NCBI RefSeq assembly: GCF_005222225.1
Contig: NZ_CP036536.1
Span: 3,310,001-3,374,000, forward strand
Source: Salinimonas lutimaris
GTDB lineage: Bacteria > Pseudomonadota > Gammaproteobacteria > Enterobacterales > Alteromonadaceae
Direction of reading: 5' to 3'
DNA: 64,000 nucleotides
Shown in pieces: positions 26,433 to 35,274 of this stretch (the first letter of the stretch is position 1; each line of letters begins with the position of its first letter). The notes beneath the pieces were generated by a model. The model ran no database searches, had not been told where the DNA came from, and was given only the letters and a program-made list of their open reading frames with translations. Made by a program: the position numbers and the translations under genes.

Positions 26433-26465
26433 AAAAAAATGCCGCATTGTCATGCGGCATTTTTG
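26433..26465. terminator. Bidirectional terminator between flippase and pyruvyltransferase genes
   Basis: ATGCCGCAT and ATGCGGCAT form a perfect 9 bp stem with a 4-base loop, flanked by A7 and T4-GTTTT, so it works on both strands between convergent genes. Confidence 0.88.
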
Positions 26466-26495
26466 TTTTACTTATTGGTAAAAGGCTTTGTGGTA

Positions 26496-27299
26496 TTACG
26501 CGCCCCATAAATCAAACGGGAATGCGGCGTACAGCTTCTTCGCAATGTCGGTAAAGTCCGGCGGAGTGGGAACATTCATCGCCAGCCCTTCTTCAATAGT
26601 CGTCACCCTGGGAATATCCTGACGTCCTGTACCCTGAAAATAATCTTCATATTTAAACATCGACTCACCACTTTGTGAGTCAAAGAAAATTGCAGGTACA
26701 CCATAGGCTTCGGCAATAATAACGCCGTGCAAACTGCTGGAAATGACCAGCTTGCTGTTAACGATGGCTTCGATAAATGAGCCGGGATACTGCATGGGCG
26801 TTACCAGCTTATCTTCATGCCCGTTATACTTACTCATATCATCGTTCATGTGGTTAATTACGATGTAATCCTGCTTGTCGGCTTTTTCCATCAGCGCCTT
26901 GGGATAAAAGTAAGGTAGCAGGATAGCCGGGTCGCCATAAATCTCAGGTACATCAATGCCTCGATCCATCAGATACTTGCGGGTCAGCGGGCCACGCACC
27001 GCACGCACGTCCAGGCTGGCAAATTTGTTCACCTTGTCATCCATTTTTTTATTCAGGCCGGTGCCCCAGATGGTGTCGTTGGTATTAGCAAAATGCAGTA
27101 CAGAGCCGACACTGACCAGCTTTTGTGAATGGTCTTGTTTATCGGTAATCATCTTGCCTTTCATGGCAACAATCCGGTTGACCAAATCATAGGCAACAAA
27201 ATCACCAATATTAGGACGGGGATCTTTTTTTGACTGCCACCAAAAGATCAGCGACTTTTCTTTAGCGTATTTTTGCTTTTCAGCCCATTCGTATAACAT
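26496..27299 (-). CDS. Polysaccharide pyruvyl transferase family protein
   Basis: A 267-residue protein with the hallmarks of the CsaB/WcaK family: PNIGDFVAYDLVNRI at the N-terminus, DTIWGTGLN, VRGPLTRKYLMDRGI, YGDPAILLP, and the C-terminal SSLHGVIIAEAYGVPAIFF, where the SLHG motif forms the nucleotide-like donor pocket. These enzymes add ketal-linked pyruvate from phosphoenolpyruvate to sugars, giving an acidic polymer. It is the last gene of a minus-strand group after a sulfotransferase and a GT2 gene. The acceptor sugar cannot be deduced. Confidence 0.88.
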   Translation of the reverse strand: MLYEWAEKQKYAKEKSLIFWWQSKKDPRPNIGDFVAYDLVNRIVAMKGKMITDKQDHSQKLVSVGSVLHFANTNDTIWGTGLNKKMDDKVNKFASLDVRAVRGPLTRKYLMDRGIDVPEIYGDPAILLPYFYPKALMEKADKQDYIVINHMNDDMSKYNGHEDKLVTPMQYPGSFIEAIVNSKLVISSSLHGVIIAEAYGVPAIFFDSQSGESMFKYEDYFQGTGRQDIPRVTTIEEGLAMNVPTPPDFTDIAKKLYAAFPFDLWGA

Positions 27300-27364
27300 T
27301 TATGGTCCTTTCGTCATGGTTGTAGCGTGCGATGCTACCGGCGACAACATCACATGATTTAATT

Positions 27365-28153
27365 TTAAAAAAAGCGCTTGGCGACTTTGCGCAGCACACT
27401 TTCCTGGTTGTATCTCAACAGTTCATCGTTGGCGCTGAATTCCTGATTAAACCGGGCTATCCATTGCTGGTTCAGCTCATTACTTTGCTTGCGGGTCACC
27501 GGTGCCTGCGGCACTTTGTCCACCTCTACCTCGACCTGCATAAAGTCAGCGATCTGCTTTACCACTCTGGCGGTATCGCACTTCACTGCCTCAAAATCCA
27601 GATCGATATAGTTTGCTCCCGTAGCACTTAGCGTGTACTTCCACGAACTGTTTTCAAATAAAATCCGGCGCATACCGTTGTCAATGTCTTCAAAGCGGTA
27701 TTCGGGAGTTATGTCGGCTTGCTGATCTGCAATCCACGAGCCGGTTTGTTTTGCCATTGCTAATGACACCGCCTGAGACATGACGTCGTGACGGGTTAAC
27801 AGCACAAAGTGGGGATTCGGAAACAGCTGGCTGAGCTGACTGAATCCACCAAATACTGGCAAATGAGAGTAATGCACCTTGATGCCGAACACCCCATTAG
27901 TTGAGGTTCGCCGGCGCATGAGTTGCTGCATCACGCCTTTTACTGACTGTTCACCCAGCTTGTGTTTCCACTGCGCCAGGTTTTGCTTGTTGGCATACTC
28001 CAGCGGAAAACCAAATTGACCGCTTTCGTGTAACACGTGGCCCAGCATATGACTGCCTGAGCGCACGGTTGACGCTATAATCAGCGTTTTTTGGGTAGTA
28101 ACATCGCCAACAGTGTCGTGAGCTTCCGAAAACTGGTCTTCGTACAACTCCAT
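27365..28153 (-). CDS. Stf0-type sulfotransferase
   Basis: A 262-residue cytosolic protein. The 5'-phosphosulfate loop is visible as IASTVRSGSHMLGHVL (about residues 26-41) and the 3'-phosphate-binding segment as FVLLTRHDVMSQAVSLAMA (about 117-135). FGFPLEYANKQNLAQW and the WIADQQADITPEYRFEDI stretch agree with Stf0-like enzymes that transfer sulfate from PAPS to carbohydrate. It lies 18 bp after the GT2 gene in the same operon. Together with the second sulfotransferase gene at 29120 it implies a sulfated polysaccharide. Acceptor unknown. Confidence 0.85.
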   Translation of the reverse strand: MELYEDQFSEAHDTVGDVTTQKTLIIASTVRSGSHMLGHVLHESGQFGFPLEYANKQNLAQWKHKLGEQSVKGVMQQLMRRRTSTNGVFGIKVHYSHLPVFGGFSQLSQLFPNPHFVLLTRHDVMSQAVSLAMAKQTGSWIADQQADITPEYRFEDIDNGMRRILFENSSWKYTLSATGANYIDLDFEAVKCDTARVVKQIADFMQVEVEVDKVPQAPVTRKQSNELNQQWIARFNQEFSANDELLRYNQESVLRKVAKRFF

Positions 28154-28171
28154 CGTGCCTCCTAAAGCGCC

Positions 28172-29032
28172 CTACCCTTTCTGGCGCAATTTTTTAAATG
28201 TCACTTTAGCAATGTGCGCCATCGTGATGCGGATCCCCGCCAGCTGAACAGACTTTTTAATCCAGTCCATTTTTTGCTGCTTTAGTGGCAGGTAAACCAA
28301 CAGCTGAGCAGCAATCCGCTTTCGGTAGTTTTCCTCGCCTAAAAAAGCGCGGTGTTTGTCGGCTGAGCGAAGTCTGACAACCGCCTGTTCAGGCGACATC
28401 TTTGCCACTTTTGCGCCAATGCCGTCCATATTCATGAAGCGATAAAGAAAAATCGGTTTAGGAATATTGGCGACCTTGTAACCGAGCTGGTGCAACCGTA
28501 CGTACATGTCCCAGTCCTGACCATTAGGCAGGGTTTCGTCAAAACGCTCTTTTAGCGCCAGTTCACGCTGAATACTAAAGCCACTCATACCGCAATACTG
28601 ATTACCGGTTCGCAGAACATCAGCCTCAATCACGTGAGATTGCTGCACGTATACTTCATCTTCCTTACCCATATTCTGGTAGCCACTGACCACCGCATCG
28701 GCGCCTTCGTCATACGCCTTCATATGCTCTAGCAAATAGTCAGGCAGCCAGATGTCGTCATCGTCCAAAAACGCTATAACATCGCCTTTGGCCGTATCCA
28801 CGCCAATGTTGCGGGCTTTATTCGCGCCGGATGAGGTTTCCAGATATTTATAGATGAAATTGTCATGACCGGAAAATTTTTCGATTACATCTTCATATGG
28901 CAAGGAAGATGCATCGTTCACGACAATAACTTCAAGCGGTTTTACTATTTGTGCAAAAACCCCATCGAGTGCTTCCTGGAGTTCCTGGGGCCGGTTAAAG
29001 GTCGTAATGACGACACTGACTGTATAGCTCAT
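28172..29032 (-). CDS. Family 2 glycosyltransferase
   Basis: A 286-residue GT-A fold transferase. It opens with VSVVITTFNRPQELQEALDGVFAQ, followed by VIVVNDASS and the metal-binding AFLDDDDIWLPDYL (DXD region). NGQDWDMYVRLHQLGYKVA corresponds to the acceptor-side ED/QD motif of GT2 enzymes. It is the first gene of the GT2-sulfotransferase-pyruvyltransferase group and diverges from the gene at 29120. It should add one sugar to the lipid-linked repeat unit; the donor is not predictable from sequence. Confidence 0.9.
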   Translation of the reverse strand: MSYTVSVVITTFNRPQELQEALDGVFAQIVKPLEVIVVNDASSLPYEDVIEKFSGHDNFIYKYLETSSGANKARNIGVDTAKGDVIAFLDDDDIWLPDYLLEHMKAYDEGADAVVSGYQNMGKEDEVYVQQSHVIEADVLRTGNQYCGMSGFSIQRELALKERFDETLPNGQDWDMYVRLHQLGYKVANIPKPIFLYRFMNMDGIGAKVAKMSPEQAVVRLRSADKHRAFLGEENYRKRIAAQLLVYLPLKQQKMDWIKKSVQLAGIRITMAHIAKVTFKKLRQKG

Positions 29033-29119
29033 AAGGTCCCTGCGAAAAGTGATAAATACGTATTATTCGATTATGAAGTCCACTGACTTCAACAATTAAA
29101 AGGTAAAGGAGCAAGAATC

Positions 29120-29902
29120 ATGCAAGAACTGTTAAAGCAGCAGGCAGAAAAATATCTGGCTAAGTATCCCAAGATATTTTTCTGTCATGTTCCCAAATGC
29201 GCAGGGGTGTCTCTGTCTAAAGCAATCTATGCATCGGTTTATCCCAGCGTACTTAAAGGCACTAAATTCGCCAGCCATATTGATTTAAAAAGTAGCCGGG
29301 TAAGTGCTGAACTACTGGGTATTGAGATGATGACCGCCCGGGAAAGTCAGCTGATTTCGCATCTGGATAATCCGCATATGCTCTATACCAACGGCCACTG
29401 TATTGCCCGCCCTTCTGTAGTCAGTAAGTATTACAAAGACTGGCACTTTTTGACTATTTTGCGTGACCCGATTGATCGTTATATTTCGGAGTATGTGTAC
29501 AACCGGTTTAAAAAGTCTGAATGGCTGAAAAACGATACTGACATTGAAGAGTACCTGTCGACCCCGACCGGAATCAGTGCCGGTATGACCTACGCCAAAT
29601 ATTTTTCGGGCATGACAGTAGAAGAAATTCTGGCTGATAAACAGACCGCCATTGATGCTTCTGTAGCGAATCTAAGACAGTTTGCGGTCGCCGGCACACT
29701 CGATGATATGGATGGTTGGAAGCAGAAATTTGATGCCACCTTTAATACCAACATCAAGGTCGCCAGCAAAAATAAAAGTCCGAATCAGGGTGCCTCAGCG
29801 GATATTCTTAATAATCCGGCGCTGATGGAACAAATCCGCTCTCTATGCGAGGTGGATACTGCTATTTATGAACAGGTGAAAGGCGTTAGCAAAGCCGCTT
29901 GA
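29120..29902 (+). CDS. Sulfotransferase family 2-like protein
   Basis: A 260-residue soluble protein. The N-terminal IFFCHVPKCAGVSLSKA is the phosphosulfate-binding loop of eukaryotic-like carbohydrate sulfotransferases (P-K-x-x-G-x-x pattern), and FLTILRDPIDRYISEYVYNR is the 3'-phosphate-binding motif (RDPxxRxxSxY). It has a ribosome binding site AAAGGAG 8 bases before the ATG. It stands alone on the plus strand between two minus-strand groups and ends in its own terminator. It probably sulfates a residue of the exopolysaccharide, a substrate different from that of the Stf0-type enzyme. Confidence 0.87.
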   Translation: MQELLKQQAEKYLAKYPKIFFCHVPKCAGVSLSKAIYASVYPSVLKGTKFASHIDLKSSRVSAELLGIEMMTARESQLISHLDNPHMLYTNGHCIARPSVVSKYYKDWHFLTILRDPIDRYISEYVYNRFKKSEWLKNDTDIEEYLSTPTGISAGMTYAKYFSGMTVEEILADKQTAIDASVANLRQFAVAGTLDDMDGWKQKFDATFNTNIKVASKNKSPNQGASADILNNPALMEQIRSLCEVDTAIYEQVKGVSKAA

Positions 29903-29931
29903 TCTGTTCAGTTTGCTTGCTTTACCTTATG

Positions 29932-29957
29932 ACCAGGCCTCGCGCCTGGTTTTTTTT
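29932..29957 (+). terminator. Terminator of the sulfotransferase gene
   Basis: ACCAGGC and GCCTGGT form a 7 bp stem with a 5-base loop, followed by a T8 run. It is a strong intrinsic terminator 29 bases after the stop codon. Confidence 0.88.
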
Positions 29958-29993
29958 AGCAATTTCGTGCTAGTTCCTTTGTGCCAGATAACA

Positions 29994-30014
29994 AAAAACC
30001 CCGGCAGAGCGGGG
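29994..30014 (-). terminator. Terminator of the minus-strand glycosyltransferase operon
   Basis: CCCCG and CGGGG with a 6-base loop; read on the minus strand the stem is followed by T6. It lies just downstream of the glycosyltransferase stop at 30035. Confidence 0.8.
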
Positions 30015-30034
30015 CTTCTTCTACATCACTACCA

Positions 30035-31024
30035 TTAATTACTGAGCACGACACGCCAGGACTCTTTGATCGCCTGATCGCCATAGCGCTCAACCGCCTG
30101 TTCCACCACCATACCGGCACTGACATAGGCCAGAGTCGGCAACTGGTCGTTTAAGCGCTGTTGGTCAAGAATCTGAACAAAATCAAATTCATTTACCTTT
30201 GTCCGGGCAAAAGCGGAGTCAAAGCACAATACATTAGCTCCCAGGCTTAGCGCCATATAGAAGGTACCTGATGAGATCATCGCACCATCTTCATGGGGAA
30301 TAATCACAAAGCGGGTATCCGCAACAGCCTGCTCCAGTTCATCCTGTTCTATAAACGCGTTCTGCCATTCTACAGTCAGACCACGCTCGGCAATTACCTG
30401 ATTAATCTCATCCGTGTGTGCCTTATCAGAGCAATACCCCATAATTTTCAGCGGAACACCTACCGGCCAGATCTTCATCAGCGCATCTAATCGTTTGTAG
30501 GGCTTAATCGAACCAAAGTAAAGAAAGTCGGTGGTACGGGGACGATTCACCGTGTGATTGAAAAACTCGGTGAGCTCGGCATCAGGTTTATAGAGCGGAT
30601 GCTTTACCACACAAGACTCAATTTCATCGGTCATCTCTAATGTAACCACCCGGTGAGATACCGCTTTCATCACCGACTCAATAAGCGAAAACAGTGCGGT
30701 TTTACTGCTGGCGTTGTGCGGCTTAAAGTTATGCCTCAGCCAGATAATATTGTGACTGAACAGCCGCATTGAAACCAGGCTGACCATAAAGCCCACGATA
30801 AAAATCAGTCGCTTTACGCCGTTCAGGCCCTTTCTGTAAGGCTGATCTTCATACCAGTTAAGCACTACCGTATTGCTTCCCCGGGACACAATATTCCCGG
30901 GGCGAAACAAATGCTTTAGTGGACGGGAATGGTAGCCGAGTTTGCTAAACACGCCCTTGGTGCGATCGATAAAGCCATTGTTGTGCTCAATCGGATATAA
31001 AAATAACTGCTTTTTTTCCGCCAT
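30035..31024 (-). CDS. Glycosyltransferase, probable GT-B fold
   Basis: A 329-residue protein, mostly soluble with one hydrophobic stretch (VKRLIFIVGFMVSLVSM, about 70-86) that may anchor it to the membrane. DFLYFGSIKPYKRLDALMKIWP resembles the start of the donor-binding domain in GT-B enzymes, and VIIPHEDGAMISSGTFYMALSLGANVLCF resembles the E-x7-E donor segment. Family placement is uncertain; no close named relative was recognised. Its start shares one base with the stop of the GT4 gene (TGATG), indicating translational coupling at the end of a four-gene operon. Confidence 0.78.
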   Translation of the reverse strand: MAEKKQLFLYPIEHNNGFIDRTKGVFSKLGYHSRPLKHLFRPGNIVSRGSNTVVLNWYEDQPYRKGLNGVKRLIFIVGFMVSLVSMRLFSHNIIWLRHNFKPHNASSKTALFSLIESVMKAVSHRVVTLEMTDEIESCVVKHPLYKPDAELTEFFNHTVNRPRTTDFLYFGSIKPYKRLDALMKIWPVGVPLKIMGYCSDKAHTDEINQVIAERGLTVEWQNAFIEQDELEQAVADTRFVIIPHEDGAMISSGTFYMALSLGANVLCFDSAFARTKVNEFDFVQILDQQRLNDQLPTLAYVSAGMVVEQAVERYGDQAIKESWRVVLSN

Positions 31025-32151
31025 CAGTTCGCTGCTTGCCCTGATACATTACGACCCGGAGCCAGTTTTTTCGCAATCTCTGCGGTATCCACTGAAATCG
31101 TATCCCAGTTGAAGGTATTCAGGAAGTTCTCTTTGTTTAACGCCAGATTCAGCTGATCAACATGCGTAATCTTATCAGCCAGCTGGTCGGTATCACCCAC
31201 CCGGAAATAGCTGTCTTCTGGCAGACCAATGTCCATGTTAGGCGTAATATCACTGATCAGCACTTCGGTTCCCGCGGCAATGGCCTCAAGCGCCACAATT
31301 GGCAGACCTTCATGATACGACGGCAAACAAAATACCCGGGCAAACTTATACAAGGCATTAAGCTCATCACCGCTACGGCGACCGGCAAAAATAATATTGT
31401 CAGACGCCTGTTTGGTCAGGCTGCGTGAGTATTCATCTTCATGGTCTGCACTGCCTACAATAACCAGTTTCAGATCAGAGTTGCTCTGGCGATACGCCTC
31501 AACCAGATCGTGGATCCCCTTTTCGGGCACCAGTCGCGCCACTGTCAGTACATATTCGGCCGGCGTCAGATTCAAATCAGCTGGTAGTTTGTCAGCGCCC
31601 AGATCCGGGTTCACCCCGGTCAGCGCACCGTTGGGCACAAACTTAATGTTATCTGCCTGCTTTTTGTTGCTCGCTTGCAAGCGGCCAGTCAGAGTGCGCC
31701 CTACTACAATCGCCCGGTCAGCAAATTTCACCGCCATTGACTCACCAAACTTCAGTATTTTCTTGGCAAATTCGTTCCATTTCTGACGATCATAGTCAGC
31801 CCCGTGGTGAGTGACCATGACTTGCATACCCAGTAACTTTGCCAGCGGCGTGAATAACGCCGGGCCAATACCGTGAATATGCAGCACATCCGGCTTCACT
31901 ACAAAACGTGCGTAAAAAATAGCCAGAAAAGTATGGAGGAAAGTCTCAGCAAATTTGTGCTTTACCGTCCATACCGAGCGTAGCTCTACGCCTTCAAATT
32001 CCTTCCGGTTTTTGTCCACATAAGGAGAGCGACAAATCACTGTGATATCCATGCCGGATTTTACCATACGAGGATAAAGCTGTTGGCAGTGGGATTCGAT
32101 TCCCCCCATTACATCAGGTATTCCGCGTAAACCAACGGCACAAAGTTTCAT
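31024..32151 (-). CDS. Family 4 glycosyltransferase
   Basis: A 375-residue GT-B transferase. I chose the ATG at 32151 (MKLCAVGLRGIPDVMGGIE), preceded by GGAGAG, over the longer reading from 32277, which would overlap the upstream polymerase gene by 86 bases and adds residues unlike the family. Motifs: GGIESHCQQL acceptor loop, VLTVARLVPEKGIHDLVEAY donor-domain start, and CLPSYHEGLPIVALEAIAAG with the E-x7-E donor-binding glutamates. It belongs to the RfaB/PimB-like group that retains sugar configuration. Donor unknown. Confidence 0.92.
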   Translation of the reverse strand: MKLCAVGLRGIPDVMGGIESHCQQLYPRMVKSGMDITVICRSPYVDKNRKEFEGVELRSVWTVKHKFAETFLHTFLAIFYARFVVKPDVLHIHGIGPALFTPLAKLLGMQVMVTHHGADYDRQKWNEFAKKILKFGESMAVKFADRAIVVGRTLTGRLQASNKKQADNIKFVPNGALTGVNPDLGADKLPADLNLTPAEYVLTVARLVPEKGIHDLVEAYRQSNSDLKLVIVGSADHEDEYSRSLTKQASDNIIFAGRRSGDELNALYKFARVFCLPSYHEGLPIVALEAIAAGTEVLISDITPNMDIGLPEDSYFRVGDTDQLADKITHVDQLNLALNKENFLNTFNWDTISVDTAEIAKKLAPGRNVSGQAAN

Positions 32152-32191
32152 ATTACTCTCCAAATCATCCCGCTTCATGCGGACAAAAAAC

Positions 32192-33514
32192 TTATAAACG
32201 AACCAGCTTCGAGAAAAATGCCGGTGCGTGACTTTCATTCGCTTGCAGTAATCGTACCGGAGCGATCGTATTACCAATTAAAATGGCGTAGAGGATGAGC
32301 CCTTCGATATTCCACAATGGCATGGTGGCAAAACACATAATGAGAAAGCCCAGCATGGATGCGAACAACATCAGCGCAAACCGGCGATTTTTAATACGTA
32401 GCGCGTGTTTCAGGAAGCTGCCTACGGCCAGCATAAAAATCACAGTACCCACCAGACCATATTCAAATAAGAACGAGACATAGGTGTTATGCGCATATTT
32501 AGGAAACCGCCCACTCCAGGATTCCGGCCCCCAGCCAACCATCTGATGCAGCCAGTCACCCTGACTGTACACATACAGATACTGACTCCAGATATAGACC
32601 CGGGCTGAGAAAATATCTTTTTCCGCATCTGAGTAGTACATCGGCGCTTTGATCAGATCGTCAATACTGGTCAGAAATACAAACACATCGGCAAAACGGT
32701 CCTGCATCGAGTAAGACAGCAGTAGAAAGATAAGACTGATACCAAAGAAAGCTGAAATCAGAAACACCGCTTTAAAGCGTTGGGGGATTTTGGCTTCCAT
32801 GCTGTTGTAGGCAAAGATGGCAGCGATCGGCAATATCGCCAGCACCGATGTCCGGTAGTTGGCTATCACCAGCAGAAAACAGCCCAGCAGGAACAAAGTG
32901 CCGCGAAAACGAATATATTTAGGACTGATCAAGCCTACTACCAGCGTGAAGCTGGCAATGATCATGGAAAACGCAGCTTCGTGATTGTAGCCGCCGATAT
33001 AACTGGTTGAGCCATCCGACTCAGAAGCTTTGGCCTCGCCCAGTAAAAACGACATCACCTGCAAACTGACCGGCAGAAAAAATGCCACCAGCATTTTGCG
33101 CATCACCTCGTCTTTACCTACTTTGCGTATAGCCATGAACATGGCGCCGGTCAACGACAGGAAGAAGCACCACTTCACCATCACGTTAATCAGGCCCACT
33201 ATATTACCGTTAAGCAGGCCACTTACGATAATGGAGGCAAAAAAGGCATACATCAGAGTCAGGGTTTTCAGTGACAGTACATTTCGTGGTACCAGCAACA
33301 GCCCGAACCCCGCAATGCCGATAGAGGCGATAGCGTTGATGGAAAAACCTGCCACCAGCGGATCGTAGGTGATCTGGTGAAAGGCCGACAAAAAGAAGCG
33401 TAACCACAAGGCGACGACCGCAAAGGCCAGATATTTGTTACAGCGTCGGGAAATAGCGCGGTAAACAAGAATGGTGCTGATAAACGCAAATAGGATTTTA
33501 ACCAGCAGAAACAT
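32192..33514 (-). CDS. O-antigen polymerase/ligase-like polytopic protein (Wzy candidate)
   Basis: A 440-residue inner-membrane protein with about 11-12 hydrophobic segments and one large periplasmic loop (about 275-335) containing FSARVYIWSQYLYVY and VGWGPESWSGRFP. The following KYAHNTYVSFLFEYGLVGTVIFML is the classic Wzy_C/ligase signature (HNxxxxxxxExGxxG). It most likely polymerises repeat units in the periplasm. Its start overlaps the upstream GT4 gene by 17 bp. A second, more divergent member is encoded at 35275, so which one polymerises and which does something else is open. Confidence 0.85.
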   Translation of the reverse strand: MFLLVKILFAFISTILVYRAISRRCNKYLAFAVVALWLRFFLSAFHQITYDPLVAGFSINAIASIGIAGFGLLLVPRNVLSLKTLTLMYAFFASIIVSGLLNGNIVGLINVMVKWCFFLSLTGAMFMAIRKVGKDEVMRKMLVAFFLPVSLQVMSFLLGEAKASESDGSTSYIGGYNHEAAFSMIIASFTLVVGLISPKYIRFRGTLFLLGCFLLVIANYRTSVLAILPIAAIFAYNSMEAKIPQRFKAVFLISAFFGISLIFLLLSYSMQDRFADVFVFLTSIDDLIKAPMYYSDAEKDIFSARVYIWSQYLYVYSQGDWLHQMVGWGPESWSGRFPKYAHNTYVSFLFEYGLVGTVIFMLAVGSFLKHALRIKNRRFALMLFASMLGFLIMCFATMPLWNIEGLILYAILIGNTIAPVRLLQANESHAPAFFSKLVRL

Positions 33515-34664
33515 AAGCTTCCCCGGTCTGCTGCTGATCAGATGAAATCGTCGCTATGACTTTTTCACGAAAAATTTCATTACTGAAACTCTGTGCACGG
33601 GCAGCGCTCTTGGCTGCGTAGTCATTCAGGTGCTTTTCAACATTCATGTAATTAAGCGCTTTTATCACCCCGCCGACATTGTTGGTGTCACAAATACAGC
33701 CATGCTTTTGGGCCTGAAAACTATCAACCTGCAAAGGGTACTGCTCAGACAGAATCTCGGCCGGGCCGGACTCACAGTTGGTCGCCACCACCGCTTTGCC
33801 CAGACACATGGCCTCAACAATCGCATTGGGAAAGCCTTCCGCATTAGAGGTCGAAACAAAAAACCGGGCATGTTTTAAATAGGGATACGGGTTAGACTTA
33901 AAACCAGCAAAATGTACCCGATCGCTAACACCCAATGCTTTGGCCTGCGCCATCAGCGCGTCGTATTCATCCCCCTGCCCCAGAATCATCAGATCATCCT
34001 GCAGATCTGACTTGGCAAAGGCCTCGATCATCAGGCTGAAATTCTTGTTCTTCACCAGACGGCCGGTGCCGATAATGTAAGAACGGGCCGGTATGTCGTC
34101 GACCGGCTCTGCGGCGAGCGCTTCGATCTGAGCAATATCGTAAGGATTGTAAAGCACGGTCAGTTTGTCTTCCGGCACGCGGAAATTTTTAATCAAATCC
34201 GCCTTTACTCCCTCAGACACTGCAATGACCGTATCGGCATACGGATAGCTAAATTTAATCATCTGCTTACTGATGGTATCTTTCAGTCCGCCGGGAAAGT
34301 GACTGCTGGTATTCACCCGTTCACTGATAATAGGCCGGTAACCCAGCTTTTTACTGATCGCAATGTTCAGCATATTACTGCGGGTTAAAAAACTCAGGCA
34401 GAAATCAGGATTCAGCTGGGCCAGAGTATCTTTAAGCTGTATATAGCCCTGCTTTAAGCTGCCACCGGTGTCCAGCGTAATCTTGTTGACATACGTCGGG
34501 CAGGTATGGGCTTCTTCAATCGCATCAAGCAAAATCAGGTGCACGGCAGTGCCCTGCCGGGCAAAGTAGCTTTCCATAATACTCAACAGCTTACACATCA
34601 CACGCTCAGCTCCGCCTCCCTCTAGCGAGTTGATCAGAAAAGCGACATTTGAAGATGGCTGCAT
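33498..34664 (-). CDS. Family 4 glycosyltransferase
   Basis: A 388-residue GT-B transferase and first gene of the minus-strand operon. It begins NVAFLINSLEGGGAERVMCKLL, a typical GT4 start with the Gly-rich loop. YIIGTGRLVKNKNFSLMIEAFA marks the donor domain, and VSTSNAEGFPNAIVEAMCLGKAVVATNCESGPAEIL has the E-x7-E donor site. It resembles GalNAc- or hexose-adding enzymes of capsule loci, but the donor is not predictable. Translational overlap with the polymerase gene downstream supports a shared transcript. Confidence 0.92.
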   Translation of the reverse strand: MQPSSNVAFLINSLEGGGAERVMCKLLSIMESYFARQGTAVHLILLDAIEEAHTCPTYVNKITLDTGGSLKQGYIQLKDTLAQLNPDFCLSFLTRSNMLNIAISKKLGYRPIISERVNTSSHFPGGLKDTISKQMIKFSYPYADTVIAVSEGVKADLIKNFRVPEDKLTVLYNPYDIAQIEALAAEPVDDIPARSYIIGTGRLVKNKNFSLMIEAFAKSDLQDDLMILGQGDEYDALMAQAKALGVSDRVHFAGFKSNPYPYLKHARFFVSTSNAEGFPNAIVEAMCLGKAVVATNCESGPAEILSEQYPLQVDSFQAQKHGCICDTNNVGGVIKALNYMNVEKHLNDYAAKSAARAQSFSNEIFREKVIATISSDQQQTGEAYVSAG

Positions 34665-35274
34665 AGTAAAATCCTTGCTGAGCGGGCATGCCCGGGTGGT
34701 AGCTTATGGCGATATACTCACCTGACCACACTTTATAAGTATGTAACGTCTGTTCTGTTCTTTTTATACAGCTTTTGTGCCAGCTTAGCGCAAAGCTGAA
34801 AGTGCAGATTTGATGACACCGGCGCAAACCGGTAAGCAAAATGGCGTAGTGACGTGCAGGCACCCGCCCTCATGCAACCGGACGTCATTAAAAAGGCTGA
34901 CATGAAACAGACAACCTTCTTAACAGCACAGTCTCCTAACAAAATAAACAAAAACTGTTAGCTCTTCTTTTACATAAACTGGCACAGCGTACCATCCTAA
35001 AGTGTGAGATTATGTCGCTGTCAGGCAACATTTACCCGGCCCGGTAAATAGTGCCCAACGTCCGATCAGCCATTCATAAACCATTAGCCTTATACAATAT
35101 ACCGGTCATCGTGATTTTATCGCTGACCATCGCACGCGGCGATATTCTGCGCCGCTTTTATATCTGGTCAGATCCTTGCTTAGATCCTTGCGTAAATCAG
35201 CAAAGTATCAGTAAAGTACAAAAATTAAGATCGCCAAATCCTGTAAACAGCATTAACACGGAACATTTTACCGC
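34665..35274. promoter_or_regulatory. 610 bp divergent intergenic region in the polysaccharide locus
   Basis: It separates the minus-strand glycosyltransferase operon from the plus-strand Wzy-like gene. It holds a perfect 12 bp palindrome CGGGCATGCCCG (34683-34694), 20 bp from the minus-strand start, plus CAGCTT/AAGCTG (34781-34798) and ACCGG/CCGGT (34818-34833). A 75-codon GTG-started reading frame (35051-35278) overlaps the next gene as ATGA but has no ribosome binding site and no recognisable domain, so I do not call it as a gene. No clear promoter hexamers could be assigned. Confidence 0.4.

Noticed and set aside
32152..32277. Longer start for the GT4 gene at 32277
   Set aside because: It would overlap the polymerase gene by 86 bases, and the added residues do not belong to the GT4 fold; the ATG at 32151 has a good ribosome binding site.
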